A stretch of DNA of 64,000 nt from positions 22,716,501 through 22,780,500 of the forward strand of contig CM027377.1 in NCBI GenBank assembly GCA_015680905.1, given 5' to 3'. Every line of letters begins with the position of its first letter. Within the stretch, counting starts at the first letter, position 1. This stretch comes from Coptis chinensis. Lineage: Eukaryota > Streptophyta > Magnoliopsida > Ranunculales > Ranunculaceae. Made by a program: the position numbers and the translations under genes. Positions 10,591-24,211 of this stretch are shown piece by piece. The notes beneath the pieces were generated by a model that searched no databases, was not told the DNA's origin, and worked only from the letters and a program-made list of their open reading frames with translations.

Positions 10591-11805
10591 ATGGAGAACT
10601 ATTTGACATCAGAAGTAGAACTCAAAGAATACGATGTAGATGAAGTACAAAAAAGGAATGAAAAACTTTATAGAGTAAATAATCTACATTTTGATGGTAG
10701 GGACAAGCTTCAAAATAAAATGTTTGAAAGTCTCAAAGTGGTGAAAGTTTTCAAAGGGGCCATTGTTAGCTCAAATGCAATGGAAGTGTCGTTAGAACTT
10801 GAAAGAGAGAAAATACGACGATATTCACATAAAGATCTTATGAGGATTACTGAATATTTCACTTGTCAAATAGGTTCTGGCGCTTATGGAGACGTCTTTA
10901 AAGGCCAATTACCTAATGGTGAGAAAGTTGCAGTTAAGAAATTAAAAAAAACCGCAGTGGATGTTATGGAATACACATTCATGGCTGAAGTGAGATCAAT
11001 GAGCAGCACTTCTCATCGAAACCTAGTTAGACTTTATGGGTATTGTTTTGAGACGAACATGAAAGCACTTGTCTATGAATACTTGGAGAATGGATCTTTG
11101 GATGTTATTTTGTATGAGAACCATCTTAAGTTGCCGTGGCAGAGGTTGTATGATATTGCAACTGAGACAGCAAAAGGGCTTTCTTATTTGCATGAAAGTT
11201 GCCACGAGGTAATAGTTCACTATGATGTAAAAGCTAGTAATGTGCTCATTGACTCAAATCTTTCTCCTAAGATTTCAGATTTTGGATTTGCCAAGGTTTC
11301 TCAAAGAGATGTTAGTAATATATCTTTGGTTGAATTCAGAGGGACCCGTAGCTTTGCTGCCCCAGAAATGTGGATGCAAATGCCAATAACTTACAAAAGT
11401 GATGTTTACAGTTTCGGCATGATGTTGTTCGAAGTTTTGGGGAGGAGGAGAATTTGTGTAGGCGATAATTGGTTTCCAGGACAAGTTTGGGAAAAATTTA
11501 AGAATGGACAAGTAAACGAAATTATGGAGGAATGTGGAATTGAGGACATGGATAGAGAAAATGCAACAACATTGGCAATTGTCGCATTGTGGTGTACTCA
11601 GCACAATCCCGGTGACAGACCAACCTTGGGCAAGGTGGTGAAAGTTCTTGAGGGGTACATACAACTTCCACCCCCTCCCGATCCGCTTTATCCATATAGC
11701 TTCTCTTTAAACGTAAGCAAATTGGGAGCTAGCTCCACAGCAATTAGTGGACCTCCTCCTTCATCAGTTTCTTCTGATGTCTCTCTCACCCGGAGTGAAC
11801 GGTAA
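10591..11805 (+). CDS. Receptor-like (cytoplasmic) Ser/Thr protein kinase, non-RD type
   Basis: A 404-aa intact frame with a full protein kinase domain at about residues 85-370. It has a glycine-rich loop (IGSGAYGDV, 94-102), ATP-anchoring Lys116 in VAVK, catalytic loop HYDVKASN (210-217, Asp212), DFG (230-232), APE (257-259) and DVYSFG (271-276). The catalytic Asp is preceded by Tyr, not Arg, making it a non-RD kinase, a class common among plant immune receptor kinases. The motif pattern is closest to LRK10L/PR5K-like receptor kinases (inference). No signal peptide, ectodomain or membrane segment is encoded, so it is either a cytoplasmic kinase or the last exon of a receptor. The C-terminus is Pro/Ser-rich. 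The stop overlaps a good splice donor at 11802 (see the intron candidate). Confidence 0.85.
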   Translation: MENYLTSEVELKEYDVDEVQKRNEKLYRVNNLHFDGRDKLQNKMFESLKVVKVFKGAIVSSNAMEVSLELEREKIRRYSHKDLMRITEYFTCQIGSGAYGDVFKGQLPNGEKVAVKKLKKTAVDVMEYTFMAEVRSMSSTSHRNLVRLYGYCFETNMKALVYEYLENGSLDVILYENHLKLPWQRLYDIATETAKGLSYLHESCHEVIVHYDVKASNVLIDSNLSPKISDFGFAKVSQRDVSNISLVEFRGTRSFAAPEMWMQMPITYKSDVYSFGMMLFEVLGRRRICVGDNWFPGQVWEKFKNGQVNEIMEECGIEDMDRENATTLAIVALWCTQHNPGDRPTLGKVVKVLEGYIQLPPPPDPLYPYSFSLNVSKLGASSTAISGPPPSSVSSDVSLTRSER

Positions 11806-11867
11806 GAACACTAGCTATGAGATTTTTCTTTCTGAAATTAAATCTTTGATGCCCCTTCATTTCCTAA

Positions 11868-11890
<23 letters not shown>
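11802..11890 (+). other. Candidate 89-nt intron linking kinase and hexokinase-like frames
   Basis: The donor GTAAGAA overlaps the kinase stop codon (TAA 11803-11805). The interior is T-rich, CCTAATTGAC resembles a branch site about 20 nt before the end, and the acceptor is TGCAATGCAG at 11890. Splicing would remove the stop and join the last kinase codon in frame to the hexokinase-like reading frame. Use of this intron is not shown by the sequence alone. Confidence 0.45.
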
Positions 11891-13409
<1,519 letters not shown>

Positions 13410-14128
13410 TGTTATGCACTTATGCAAGTATCATCTAGTACAGGTTTTGTTGTAGAAATGGAAGATTTATAGGGTGGTAAGGTATATATCGCATTATCAA
13501 CTTTGCTTACAAAGCACCAAATGGAAGGAATTTTGAAGTGCTAAATCGTTTTTTTTTTTCACTATTAAAAAAGCGCTACTGCTAAACCAATATCGCCTAT
13601 AAGGACAACTTTTCTAACGGAATTCTGGACTTTGTACACTAGAATACCAGATTATGCAACAATAAAACCGATGCAGACAAGTGGGGACTTCTTTATCTTC
13701 AATTCAGGTTCAACTATTCCAGGTCTAAATTCTTTAACCCTATAACGGTATGTAAGTATGAAGTCTACTCAAGAGTTTAGACCGTAGAGTTTGGAGTAAA
13801 AGAAAATTGAAAAGAAGAAAAATGAGTTGATCAGTTCACCATAATCATTTCACGTTGTCTTCAGCTATTATTCCCTCTTCGTCATTTTCATGGTGCTTTG
13901 CTCACCATGGTAGCAATAACATATAGAGAATTAACGGTGGCGGCCGGCCACCATTTTTGCTGAAGAAAAAAATACGACCATAAAAGTTTATTTAATGCCT
14001 GAAACCTATTTTGAAAGGAATTGTCATATGATTGTAAAATAGTAATGTCTAGAGTTTTATTGTTTTTTGTTTTTCTGCGCTCTCTTTTGGAGATTCCGAA
14101 CCATTCAACTTATAACTTCTAACACTTA
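13410..14128. other. Retrocopy 3' flank and unassigned DNA
   Basis: No further coding similarity. A T10 run lies at about 13550. No clean poly(A) tail marks the retrocopy end. The last three bases (14126-14128, TTA) form the left flank of the next transposon. Confidence 0.35.
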
Positions 14129-14193
14129 GGGGGTGTTTGTTTTTCCTAGCACTTATAAGTATGTCCTAAAATCTGTTTGTTTTTTACTACTTA

Positions 14194-14235
14194 CTAGCAA
14201 ACGGGCACGTCGTTGCACGTGTTGTGTAAAAACGA
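14194..14235 (-). other. Helitron 3' terminus: hairpin and CTAG
   Basis: Reading the minus strand toward 14194: CACGT-GCAACG-ACGTG, then CCCGTTTG and CTAG, then host T. A 5-bp stem about 8 nt before CTAG is the canonical rolling-circle terminator arrangement. Confidence 0.75.
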
Positions 14236-15162
14236 TGGTGAAGTTTTATCTAGGAATTGAAGGACCAAGTATGATGACACAAAACTATTATAAAAGTTGT
14301 GCCAAACTCATTCAGCCATTTATTTGCCAACTCGTTATAGGGACAATTATTTGCCAACTCATTCAACCATTTACACTAAAATCAAGTAAACTCAAGAAAG
14401 TGTTTGATAAGCGCTTTAGCATTCCAAAAAACAATTGTACACAATTCAAAGTTTTTAGTTTGTGGTTTTCCTGTTAGATTCATAAGAATAAGAAAGTATA
14501 TCAACGAAAAATTAATTTTCAGCTATATATAGATTTAGGTAAATGGGCATATATATTTATGTAATAATAATTCATAATTCAACTCTTTTATCAAACTTTT
14601 AAGCAATGTTAGCGATGAGACCTATAGAGAGGGCATAAATATAAAATTTAGTTGGAAAGATAACGTGTATTTTTCACAGATATAAATCATAATAAATAAA
14701 AATCATCATTTGAAATTGACACATAAACAACATTTACATTAGGAGGTCCAAGAAGAGAGAACATTAACAATAAGTTTAAAAATACAATGAAAAGAGTATG
14801 AAAGATCGAGTGCTAAGTATTAATAGATGTATGCTGCCATAAACAAATGACCATGGATGGGGTTTGTAACTCTGCAGGAAAATCGGGTTTTCCTTGCTAT
14901 TTCAACTTTGTTCCCATAGTGAGATTGAGAGGCAGTCATCTCCAAAATATATATATCTGTATATTATGTCAGTGTCACTTTTATACAAAACTCTTATTAT
15001 CAACTTGTCAGAATTTAGAATTCAGAACACCATGTTTATCACATTAATTAGTTTGTTGAGAGATGTACGATAAAGCCCCATAGGAGTGCCACCCTGGTGG
15101 ATTCCTCAGGTAGTTTCGATCTTGCACTGCGGTCTGAAATTCAGTGGCTAAGGAAGTGGATC

Positions 15163-15433
15163 CTACCTGCAGAATTATAGACATCAGTTGGCAATGTGAC
15201 TTCAAAAGATGTACCCTGTCAAATCTAACGGTAACATACTTATAATATTTAAAAGGTTTATAGACTAAAAGGAGTATAATTCTCATCCAGATCTGGAGCA
15301 TTAAGATAGTTGGTTCTCGTATTTCCGGTTTGAAGTAGCTCATGGGAGCTAGATTATACCTTCAAATTTATAGACATTACTTGGCAATGTGACTTCAAAG
15401 GATGTACCTTTTTAAGTCTTACGGTAATGTACC
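15163..15433. repeat. Diverged direct repeat inside the Helitron
   Basis: A roughly 70-bp segment with TTGGCAATGTGACTTCAAA and GATGTACC occurs at 15173-15240 and again at 15363-15433, about 190 bp apart. Confidence 0.7.
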
Positions 15434-15598
15434 TGCATATTCATCTTTCAATCTTTTATCCAAGTGAATGAAGTTGTTTAATGACTATAAAAATTATGGA
15501 TCTGCAATATAAAAAAATATATAACTAAAACAAAATATTCATAGCAACAATATGTTTATGTCTGCATTGGTACTTGGAAACTAAAGTTATTGAATTAA

Positions 15599-16670
15599 TT
15601 ATATTTTACTATCAAGATCATTTGGCTTATGTATCATTTGGTGTGCTTGAACATCAATACTATTTGTTCTGAAAAACGCCGTAAGTATTGTTTTCAATCT
15701 GTATTCATCAACAAAGACTATATCTTCTAGCATTTCACCAATATAGTAAGTAACTTGTTGCCTAAAGGCAAATGTATTTGCAATGCCACAACTGAAGGAA
15801 ACATGCCATTCATTCATAAGAAACTTAAATATTCTCCAGAAAGTTTCAGGAGGGTATATTCATCTCGCATTAACAAATTGTGAAATCTCAACGGCAATTC
15901 CATAAGGCCTAGTACTAACTCCAAATGAAACCCGATAAGGTCCTATATAAACATATTTGTATAAATATTTAACAAAAGTTATGCTTGAAAAAATCTCAAC
16001 ATTAATATGGCAATTATATTTCAAAAGCAAATAAGAATTGTACGGAACAACGTTACGATTGTCTATAGTGAATCTATTTATACGAACATGTCTTCCATTA
16101 TCATGTCTCATATATTTGAAGTTGAAGGTGCAAATAACTTACGAAATGCACTTTCACATCTGCCATTTTTCATACAAACAACATTTATATTAAGAGTTCC
16201 ACATGCACTATGCGTCACATGATTTTTAGCAGCAGTATACAGAAGGCTACGTATCGGAATCGGGGATCTCTGCAGAAACTATTTTACCTATATCTACAGG
16301 ATTATGTATTTATCATTTTCATGTAGAATAATCAAGAAATGAGGATGTGGTAGTCCTATTTTTTGAAAATCAATAACATGCATGGACCTATACAATAACT
16401 CTGACAAATATATGTCTATGAAATAAATCATGCTTTAGTTCTGCTAAAACATAATGGAATGTTCTAGTGAATAAATCAGGCCTATCTTGTGAACTTTTAC
16501 CAGTTTCTAAATCTTCTTTAATTGCATGCCACGATGAGTTAAAGGTTACGGTTATAAATAAATCAAGTGTTCCATACCTCTTTACTAATGTCATTGCATC
16601 CTGATAACGGCAATGTATATCTCGCGGGCTACCAGCATGAGAGGGGGGAAGTATATTCCTACAAACGTTG
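15599..16670 (-). pseudogene. Helitron Rep/helicase protein relic (Helitron-like N-terminal domain)
   Basis: Reading 16670 to 15599 on the minus strand, with several frameshifts, the blocks follow Helitron Rep order: ILPPSHAGSPRDIHCRYQDA; then RYGTLDLFITVTFNSSWHAI and QDRPDLFTRTFHYVLAEL; then HVIDFQKIGLPHPHFLIIL; then IVSAEIPD; then HVTHSACGTLNINVVCMKNG; then VVPYNSYLLLKYNCHINVE and VKYLYKYVYIGP; then LKTILTAFFRTNSID. These match the conserved region before the HUH endonuclease and SF1 helicase of plant Helitrons. The catalytic HUH and helicase motifs themselves were not found, so the gene is truncated and inactive. Confidence 0.85.
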
Positions 16671-18040
16671 CCTAATAATCACAATAATTTCAAATATATT
16701 AGTTTAATCATAACTCCAAATATATTATATTTCGAATTAACTTTAAAAAATATAAAACAAAGGGCATTCAATATAAAGACATGTTGTGGGTTACACAATA
16801 CCTCCAATGTGTCCCCCCAACGTTTAATGCATCTTGACTATTTCTCCATATTATGAATCTCCATATTTTCGTCATTAGCCATTAATCGCCATTAGCCATT
16901 AATATCTTGGACCTTGACTATTTTGTGCACTGAGTGCTAAAGTTTCAAAACCAATATCCATTATAACAAAACTATTGTGTCAAATCACTAAAGATATGAA
17001 AAAGGTATGACGAAAAAAATGGAACAATGATTCCATTCATTCAAACTTTCCATCTCCAAATCTTAAAAGGAAAAAAAGTCATTAAAACCACAACAATCAC
17101 ATAAAATTTCCCGGAGTGTATCTGCAGCTCGAAAGGGTAATCATTATAAACATACATGCATAAAACATTAGAAACAAAAACGCAAAAGGTAAATGCAATG
17201 TGGGATTTCTATTATAACGCAAAATCTGTGAAAGGGGATTTCGGAGATGAGTGGATGTAATTGTGCAGGTTTCTACTATTTTATATGGTTTATTTCAAAT
17301 ATAGGGAGGCAAAGTGAGGAAGTTATACCCCAGAGTGCATTGGAAGATGAAGATGGGGATTGACGAAGCAAAGAGTAAGAGGGGGACAACAACATTGAAA
17401 TGACAACTACATGAAAACTCAAAATGTGAAAGGATAGACATCAGTAATCCGACCCATACCTAAGAAATTTGGACAGGATCAATGCCTCAACAAAAAAATA
17501 GAAAATAAAATAGGGAAGTGGGTCTGAAACTTATTCAGAGAGAAAGATCAGTGTATATGAGGAAGATGTGACAGAGAAGCGCTAAGTGCTAAGTTGCCAC
17601 TGGAGACATATACATAGAGAGGGGAGAGGAGGAACTATTTTTTTCTACTCTAGGAAAGCCTGGAATACGCCTAGTCTGTTTTGGCTTTAGTTGGGAGATA
17701 ACTAAATGAAATGGATCTGAAAATTCAAAGTACAATCCTCAAAATGCAGACCCAAAATGAGGCAATAATTATCGAAACAGAATCTTAAAAAAAAAAACCA
17801 AAATGGATCATAGTTTTCTAACTGTCATAAATGGTGACAGTGAGAAAGTATTAGCATAAATGGTTAATCACATAAATGGTGATTTGTTGACTTCTTGCTG
17901 ATTCGAAATATGACATCTAGATGGCAATGCAAGAACCAAATACCTAAGAAAAAAACTGAAAAAAGAAAATGTGCAAGTCTTGCATAATTATGCTTGAATG
18001 TTTGGGACCATCACATACTGTCATGGTGAATGTAGTGGTT
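16671..18040. other. Helitron interior, AT-rich, no gene recognised
   Basis: No coding similarity was read on either strand. Short repeats such as CGCCATTAGCCATTAA (near 16880) and AAATGGTGA/CATAAATGGTG (17828-17880) occur. Confidence 0.35.
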
Positions 18041-18042
18041 AC

Positions 18043-18136
18043 CTTGATTGTCTATTCTGAATCTAATAGCACTCCTTCCAGCATATGGTACTCGATTTGT
18101 GTTCCTCTTGATTGGGTTGAGATTCTCTTAATTGAA
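18043..18136 (-). pseudogene. Captured laccase (multicopper oxidase) exon fragment
   Basis: On the minus strand, FN, a stop, then ENLNPIKRNTNRVPYAG and RSAIRFRIDNQG align well with the segment just before the last copper-binding HCH motif of plant laccases (pattern FNLxDPxxRNTxxVPxGGWxAIRFxADNPG). The fragment ends exactly at a GT donor (AAG before GTAACC, donor bases 18041-18042), at a position where I believe laccase genes carry an intron. This points to capture of genomic DNA rather than cDNA. It contains an in-frame stop and no copper ligands, so it is non-functional. Confidence 0.6.
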
Positions 18137-18163
18137 AGTATGCACATGTATATGATGACACTC

Positions 18164-18557
18164 TGGTGCAATAATCCCTTTGTCTTGTAACACAACTTGG
18201 ACTACAGTGTTGTAAGCAAGCTGATAAAATCGTGTTGCATTTATTGTCTTTAGGATAGATGTCGTGCTTTGTGATGCTGCATATGAAAGTTGAGCAAATA
18301 ACAATCACTCAAACCAAAAACAATCAACTATTAGATAGCAATTCAAACAGACAAAAACTTTGGTGCAATAATCCCTTTGTCTTGTAACACAACTTGGACT
18401 ACAGTGTTGTAAGCAAGCTGATAAAATCGTGTTGCATTTATTGTCTTTAGGATAGATGTCGTGCTTTGTGATGCTGCATATGAAAGTTGAGCAAATAACA
18501 ATCACTCAGACCATAAACAATCAACTATTAGATAGCAATTCAAACAGACAAAAACTT
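18164..18557. repeat. Tandem duplication, 197 bp x 2
   Basis: Unit 1 (18164-18360) and unit 2 (18361-18557) both start TGGTGCAATAATCCCTTTG and end CAGACAAAAACTT. Only a few substitutions separate them (for example AAACCAAAAA versus AGACCATAAA), so the duplication is recent. It adjoins the laccase fragment. Confidence 0.95.
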
Positions 18558-20473
18558 GATAAAGGGGTTATAAGTGTATATTTAGCCAATTGGACCATCT
18601 ACTCTTCACAACCATTCAACCACTTATCTTCCTGAGTCCTTTATTTACTCCTATTGATGTAGACACCAAATACTTCAAAGTGAGGGAAGGACACAAAGAC
18701 CGGTATTCAGAGACAATCAAAGTTAAGAATATAAGGGAGTACACAAACACAACAAATATCAATGTTAACAAAATCACATAATAAGCAGGAGTTCCGTCAA
18801 CAAAAAAAATTAGATTTGTGTCGAAATTGTACAACATGGTATAACGGTATAGTGTCTCCCTGTTTGGCATTAAAAAGGTTTATCATTGCAAAAGCACCAA
18901 AAACTCAGCACATAGCATAAGACTTTAATGTCCAGAAACATACCTTGTATTCGGAAAAAAGGACTCTTCGAAAAATCTATAAGAAAAAAATACAACTACT
19001 TTATTTCCACTTCACACTTCAAGTCGTTCATATTTTGTTGTGCTCCTACACAAAAATAAAAATAAAAACATAAATGAATATATAAAGAAAAGACATACTA
19101 TCCATGAACAAAAACGAAATGAAAGAAAATGTCTTACTGATTTCAGTAAGATATTAAATTTTTCCCAACTCCATTTAGAAATCATCGTGGACATCTAGTA
19201 AATACGTTCATTCAAAAATTCGCATGTTTTCACCTAGATGTGTGATTGCATTGCAGTGCTCAGGCCATGGAATGACAAAATCTTCATTAAACTTGAAAGA
19301 GATCAACTAAAACAATTGAAGACTTGATAGTTAGTAAATCTGATTTAAAAAGTTCATGAACTTGAAACCAGTTTCATTAGACAGTACTCAACTGATGGGT
19401 GATTGCAATGCTTAAAAAAGAAGAAAAACACACTAACCTAGATATGGTATTGAAGTGCTTCGTCGAACGTCCTTGAACAACTGAGTTAAATGTGATTGCA
19501 GAGAAGATTTTCGATTGTCACATAATAAAAAACAAATACAGGGGAAAAAAACTTCAACCATAGAAACTGAGAGATAGGAGTTTCTTAGGTAGAGACACCC
19601 ATATTGTTTACCCGAGTTTAGGTAGATTTTTTAATTTGGTAAAGTAGTGAAAACAAAACATGAAATTGCGAAATGTGAAATCCAACAAATACTTCGAACT
19701 GAATTGAATTGCAGAGAATTGAAGAACCATACCTGAGAGTAATTTGACAGACCCTTGAAGTTAATCTGAAAGAAAAGAAAATACTAAATTATGGCAATGT
19801 AAAACCAACAAAAAAAAAGGAGAAGATCGACACACGACAGTAAGAAAACCAAAGAAAATAGTACCATACCAAAGTTGCATAAGTAATGATTTTGGATTCC
19901 AAAAGAAATACAATATTAGAAAAAAATAAAAATAAAAATAAAAAGACAGCCAGACCTTTTGATTTGAAGAACGAATCATAGTTGTTTGCAAAGCCTGATT
20001 TGTTGATTAGCCATAACAACCAGAGAAGAAGAAGGAACGGTTTTTATTTTTTATTTTTTCTCTTTTTAATTTGGAAACCGCGAAGGCTGTATTTTCACGA
20101 AGAAAAAACCTACCTCTAACATTGGGACTGGAGAGTGACTAAATGAAAATGAATTGAACCGATGACAGAATAAGAGAGATTGATAATCTGGTTAGAACAA
20201 TTTCGGTTCAGTAAAACAAAAAGAACGAAAACAATAAATAATCAAAAAAGAAACAATGAATTTGAATTTGTGTGTAACAGAGTTTCGGATGATGAAGAGA
20301 CTTTAGAGATTTGTGAATATAAGATTTGTGTGCCGTTTATTTTTTTTTTGTTTCCTTTCGTTGTGATTTAAGGAGTGATGGAAAGGGCACGCCTGTTCGG
20401 AGATTTTTCCGCTGTAATTTAAGTGATGGAAAGGGCGAAGCGTGTGATTTGAACTTTCGAACTTAACGGGTTT
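18558..20473. other. Helitron interior up to the element B insertion
   Basis: AT-rich with A-tracts. No recognisable gene on either strand, although more captured non-coding DNA is possible. GGTTT at 20469-20473 is the left target duplication of element B. Confidence 0.35.
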
Positions 20474-21864
20474 TGATAAGAGCCCAAAACTGTAGTTTTA
20501 ACCCCTTAATAATCATACTGTTAGACCAATTATGTGAATAATAAGTAAGAGTTAATACTGATTACGTGTTTTTATGCATTTTAGGCTTCAAAGTCCATTA
20601 TGTGCAGAAATGTGCCACTTTAGCGAAATAAAGGAGCAAAAGTCAGCGGAACTTCCGAATGCCATATCTTTGGACTCAGACCTCGGAATGAGGCCTACCT
20701 TATGTCAAAACGACCGGCGCGGAAAGAGCTTTGCAATGGTCCAAGCCTTGACCCAATCAGAGGAGCAGAAATGGACGAAAAGTCTGTGGAAGCCAGCTGC
20801 AGCTGAAGAGGCCTTTTTGGATTTGAAGAATTGGGTTTTGGGCCCCGATTCTTCCGCCCAAAACATGGCTCCAAGCCCATGCACGTTTTTTGGATCTGAA
20901 TGTATAAAAACAAAAGCTTAGCTCTTCATTAATGGTAGATAAAGTAGTTAGAAAATAATAGTTAGCTTAGAATAGAAAGTAGCCATTAAAATAGCTTCTA
21001 GATCTAGTTTTATTTAATTGTTTTGATTAAGTATAGTTTCAATATCTAATTCATTTCATTAGATTAAACCTTGAATCTTGTTCTTCATTTGATTAGATCA
21101 ATAAAGTAGTATTCTTTATCAATTTCGATTTTGTCAATTCCAATTCTAGATCTAATTTCAATTCATGTCCTTAGTTCAATTTAGTCATTAAATTAGATTT
21201 CATTATTGTTTAATTAAATAAATTTCAATGCTTTATATTATGTTTAGTTTTAATATAAATGGAAATGATTATGAATGATTCAAGGCTAAACCTCCATTAG
21301 AGGGGGTTGTGAAGCCTTGATGAAAGCTTGATTCGATTATCGTAGTCGTTAATTTTTTTCTATTCCACTCTAAAAAATGATTAGTTCACCATGAGAATGG
21401 GTTTAATTGTTCACATGCTAGTTATGAATTGGTAGAAATGCCATGTATAATTAGGGATTAGGAATAACCAATTGTTCTTGCAGCGATTCAATTCGATTAC
21501 TGACGATTAAATCGTTAGTGGATGAAGATGAGTTATGGTGGAATCAATCCCCCTCTAACTCCTTATCATAGAATCAACGTAGCATTCCCTTAGTATTCGA
21601 TAACCGACTAGTTGCATCTTGTGGGTAGTTGCATCGTAGTATAATTCCCTTAAAACTCTCATAGACTTAAAAACGACTAGTTAGATTAGAAAACATCCAT
21701 GCTAGAGCACTAGGAGTGGAACGAACCGTGACTCCATTCTATTTCGATAGATTCGAGAGTTGAAGATTTGATAACTTAGGCAACGAAAAGTAGAAGTTTA
21801 GTTTACTTACGTTGTGGATTCATCGTTCATTTTAAATAGGTAGACTATTCATTTATAGTAATCA
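20474..21864 (+). repeat. 5' LTR of element B
   Basis: Begins TGATAAGAGCCCAAAACTG and ends TATAGTAATCA. TATAAAAA at 20903-20910 is a plausible core promoter, with A/T-rich R-U5 downstream. It is nearly identical to 31390-32786 apart from small clustered differences, many at CG sites. Confidence 0.9.
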
Positions 21865-21866
21865 AA

Positions 21867-21881
21867 TGGCCGCCATCTTAG
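21867..21881 (+). promoter_or_regulatory. Primer-binding site of element B (degenerate)
   Basis: TGGCCGCCATCTTAG, two bases after the LTR, corresponds to TGGCGCCGCTGCCATC in element C and TGGTGCCGCTTGCCATC in F, with a small deletion. TGGCGCCGTTGCC-type sites are typical of Athila/Tat elements. Confidence 0.6.
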
Positions 21882-21999
21882 TTGCACTTTAGCATTGTTT
21901 TCATAATAGAATTAGTAATTTTAAGTCCCATTAAACCCACCCACCCTTGTTTGATTCATACTTGTGGTTGCCGTTTCAGTTTTGGAAAAATTCGAGGAA

Positions 22000-22170
22000 A
22001 TACAATCGCCAGCATACAAAGAGAGCGACCAGCTATGTTTCTTGGAATTTGATCAATACAATCGAAGCGCCCCAGCGCAAAAGAGCGCGACCAGCTAAGT
22101 TACCGGACTTTCGAATTTACATAGAAGCCCAGCGCCTAAGATAAGCGCCAGCGCCAACCTTTAAATTCCG
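22000..22170 (+). other. GCGC-rich leader cluster of element B
   Basis: Repeated AGCGCC, CAGCGC and GAGCGCGACCAGCTAAG words in an otherwise AT-rich leader. The same kind of cluster lies downstream of the primer site in C (about 42361-42412) and F (about 50895-51055), and again inside B at 28405-28560. A packaging or dimerisation role is inference. Confidence 0.5.
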
Positions 22171-22679
22171 GAATTTCGGATTTCCGCGAGGTTGATTCAA
22201 ACTTCGAGTTGTCAAGTTTTCAGTGTTCTACTCTCTTATATACACTGAACACGCGTACACAAGACGCTATTCATAAAGCGAAGCAAAGACCTTGTCGGGT
22301 ATTCCTTTCTTCCACACCTCGCGTCTCCGTTAGAGGTTTATACTAGTACATCAGAATTGTTTGGAGTGTTGCATGTTTAGTTAAGCTCGACTTAGCCTTG
22401 CATGAGATTAAGGTCTGGCCGAACAAAAACACCTAACGTAAATACACAACAACATCAACAAACAAGTCTATCTAGTATACCACAAACTACACCTCTAGCT
22501 ACTATATCACACACACCACCGATATAATGGGGAAGAAAGAGACTCCTCTCGGACTTCTACAAAGCCTTGAGCGATAGCCCCAAATCTTGCATCGTTCTAG
22601 CGGACCCACCGGGGATTTGAGAATCCCTCCAAATATTTTTAATTTGTTACCCGTTTTCATGGTTTAGACCATGAAAAAC

Positions 22680-23905
22680 CTTACCAAAGACATCGCGTAG
22701 GATTGAACAAGTCCTTACAACATTCCACCATCCTACGGTTGGTTGAACAAATCAAATTAAGGGTATTCCCTTTCACCTTAGCCGATAAGGCGGCTTTGGT
22801 TAACCCAAAGCCTAATTACGTGGACTCGTGGGCTAAACTTGTTCACCGTTTATGGAACATTTTACCCACCCCTAAAGACGGATGAGATGCTTTCCAAGAT
22901 TCATTTCTTTTCGACAAAATCCTCATGAATCATTTTCAGAGGCTTGGAATCGTTTCACCGATCTGCTTATAGAGTGTCCACACCATAACTTAGCAAAGAC
23001 ACGTTAGTTCGTGTGCCTTTTCAAAGGACTTCAACATCACCATAAAGAAGTCCTAGACATAATGAATGGGGTAGTTTCTTAAGTAAAGGAGCCTCGGAGG
23101 CTTATAAATTTTTAGAGGATCAAACTAAGCGAAATAACAACCTGGGGGTAGTGATGATATCCCCGCTCCGCTAGTTCTTCTTCCACGCTTAAGGCTACCA
23201 AGTATGTTTGAGGTTAAATCAGATCCCCGAGCTTAAAACTCTAATTGAATCCCTCACTAAAAAGGTAGATGCCATTTTACGTACAACAAAAGCCAATCCC
23301 GTCATGAATGTAAATTCAAATCCATGTAGTTTACGTTTGGAGTCCCGAGCATCCCGATTCACAATTGTCTATAGCCTATGAACAGGGCTTGTTCCATTAA
23401 TAGTGAACCTAACAACTTGGAGACAAAATCCCAACTTCGGTTGGAGAAATAACCAAAACGTCACACCTCGAAGGGGTACAATAATTAATATGTTAGGCCT
23501 ACGCAAAGCTTTAACCAAGCCCCACTACGACAAGGACAGGGTCAGGGTAATTTTAATAATTATAACAACCAAGTGCAACCTCGACAAGGTCAAGCACAAG
23601 GTCAAGGTAATTATAATAATTATAATGCTAATAGAGGTATCGTTCCGGTAAATAATAACTATCAAAATCCACCAATAAATAATTCACGGGAAATAGTTCC
23701 AGTAACACCACCCGTGACCACTACACCCACACAACCGGATCGTCTAGACACCTTTATACAAGTGAGCCAAAAACTTTTCCAAACCATGGCTCAATCCAAC
23801 CAACAGCTTCTACAATCCGTAAATAATTTAACCCAACAATTGGCTCAAGATAAAGCCCAACCCAAAGGTGTGTTTCTAAGGTAACGCAATACCTAATCCT
23901 AAAAC
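22680..23905 (+). pseudogene. Athila-like Gag relic of element B
   Basis: Recognisable against the better copy in C (43041-43799): KLRVFPFTLADKA, NYVDSWAKLV, SEAWNRF, ECPHHN-like and LSKGASEAYKFLEDQ-like blocks in shifting frames, followed by a Q/N/P-rich segment ending near 23884. Many 1-2-bp indels break it. Gag would form the particle and bind element RNA. As it stands this copy cannot make full-length protein. Confidence 0.7.
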
Positions 23906-24211
23906 AACAAACACAGCCTTTGAGGTCACCGATAATACTAGTAATGAATATGAAAATGTAGGTGAGATAAATGCCATCACCACTCTCCGTTCTGGCAGAG
24001 TGGTTGATAACAAAGTAACTATGCCTATAGTTACCCCACCAGTAGCCCCTACACCTGCTATTTTACTAGATACCGAAATAGAAACTGAAGAGCCTACCAC
24101 TGTAGAGGTACCAGTTACAACACAACCTAAGAAACGAAAAGCCACGGTTAAACATCCAAATGATACCATTGCTAAATATAGAGCCGAAACCACCGTTTCC
24201 ACAAAAAATTA

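Noticed and set aside
18063-18505. Two nearly identical minus-strand peptides (MIVICSTFICSITKHD...)
   Set aside because: They are the same non-coding 197-bp duplication read twice. The laccase similarity is in another frame.
19761-20019. Phe/Leu-rich minus-strand frames suggesting membrane proteins
   Set aside because: They arise from A-rich tracts on the plus strand.
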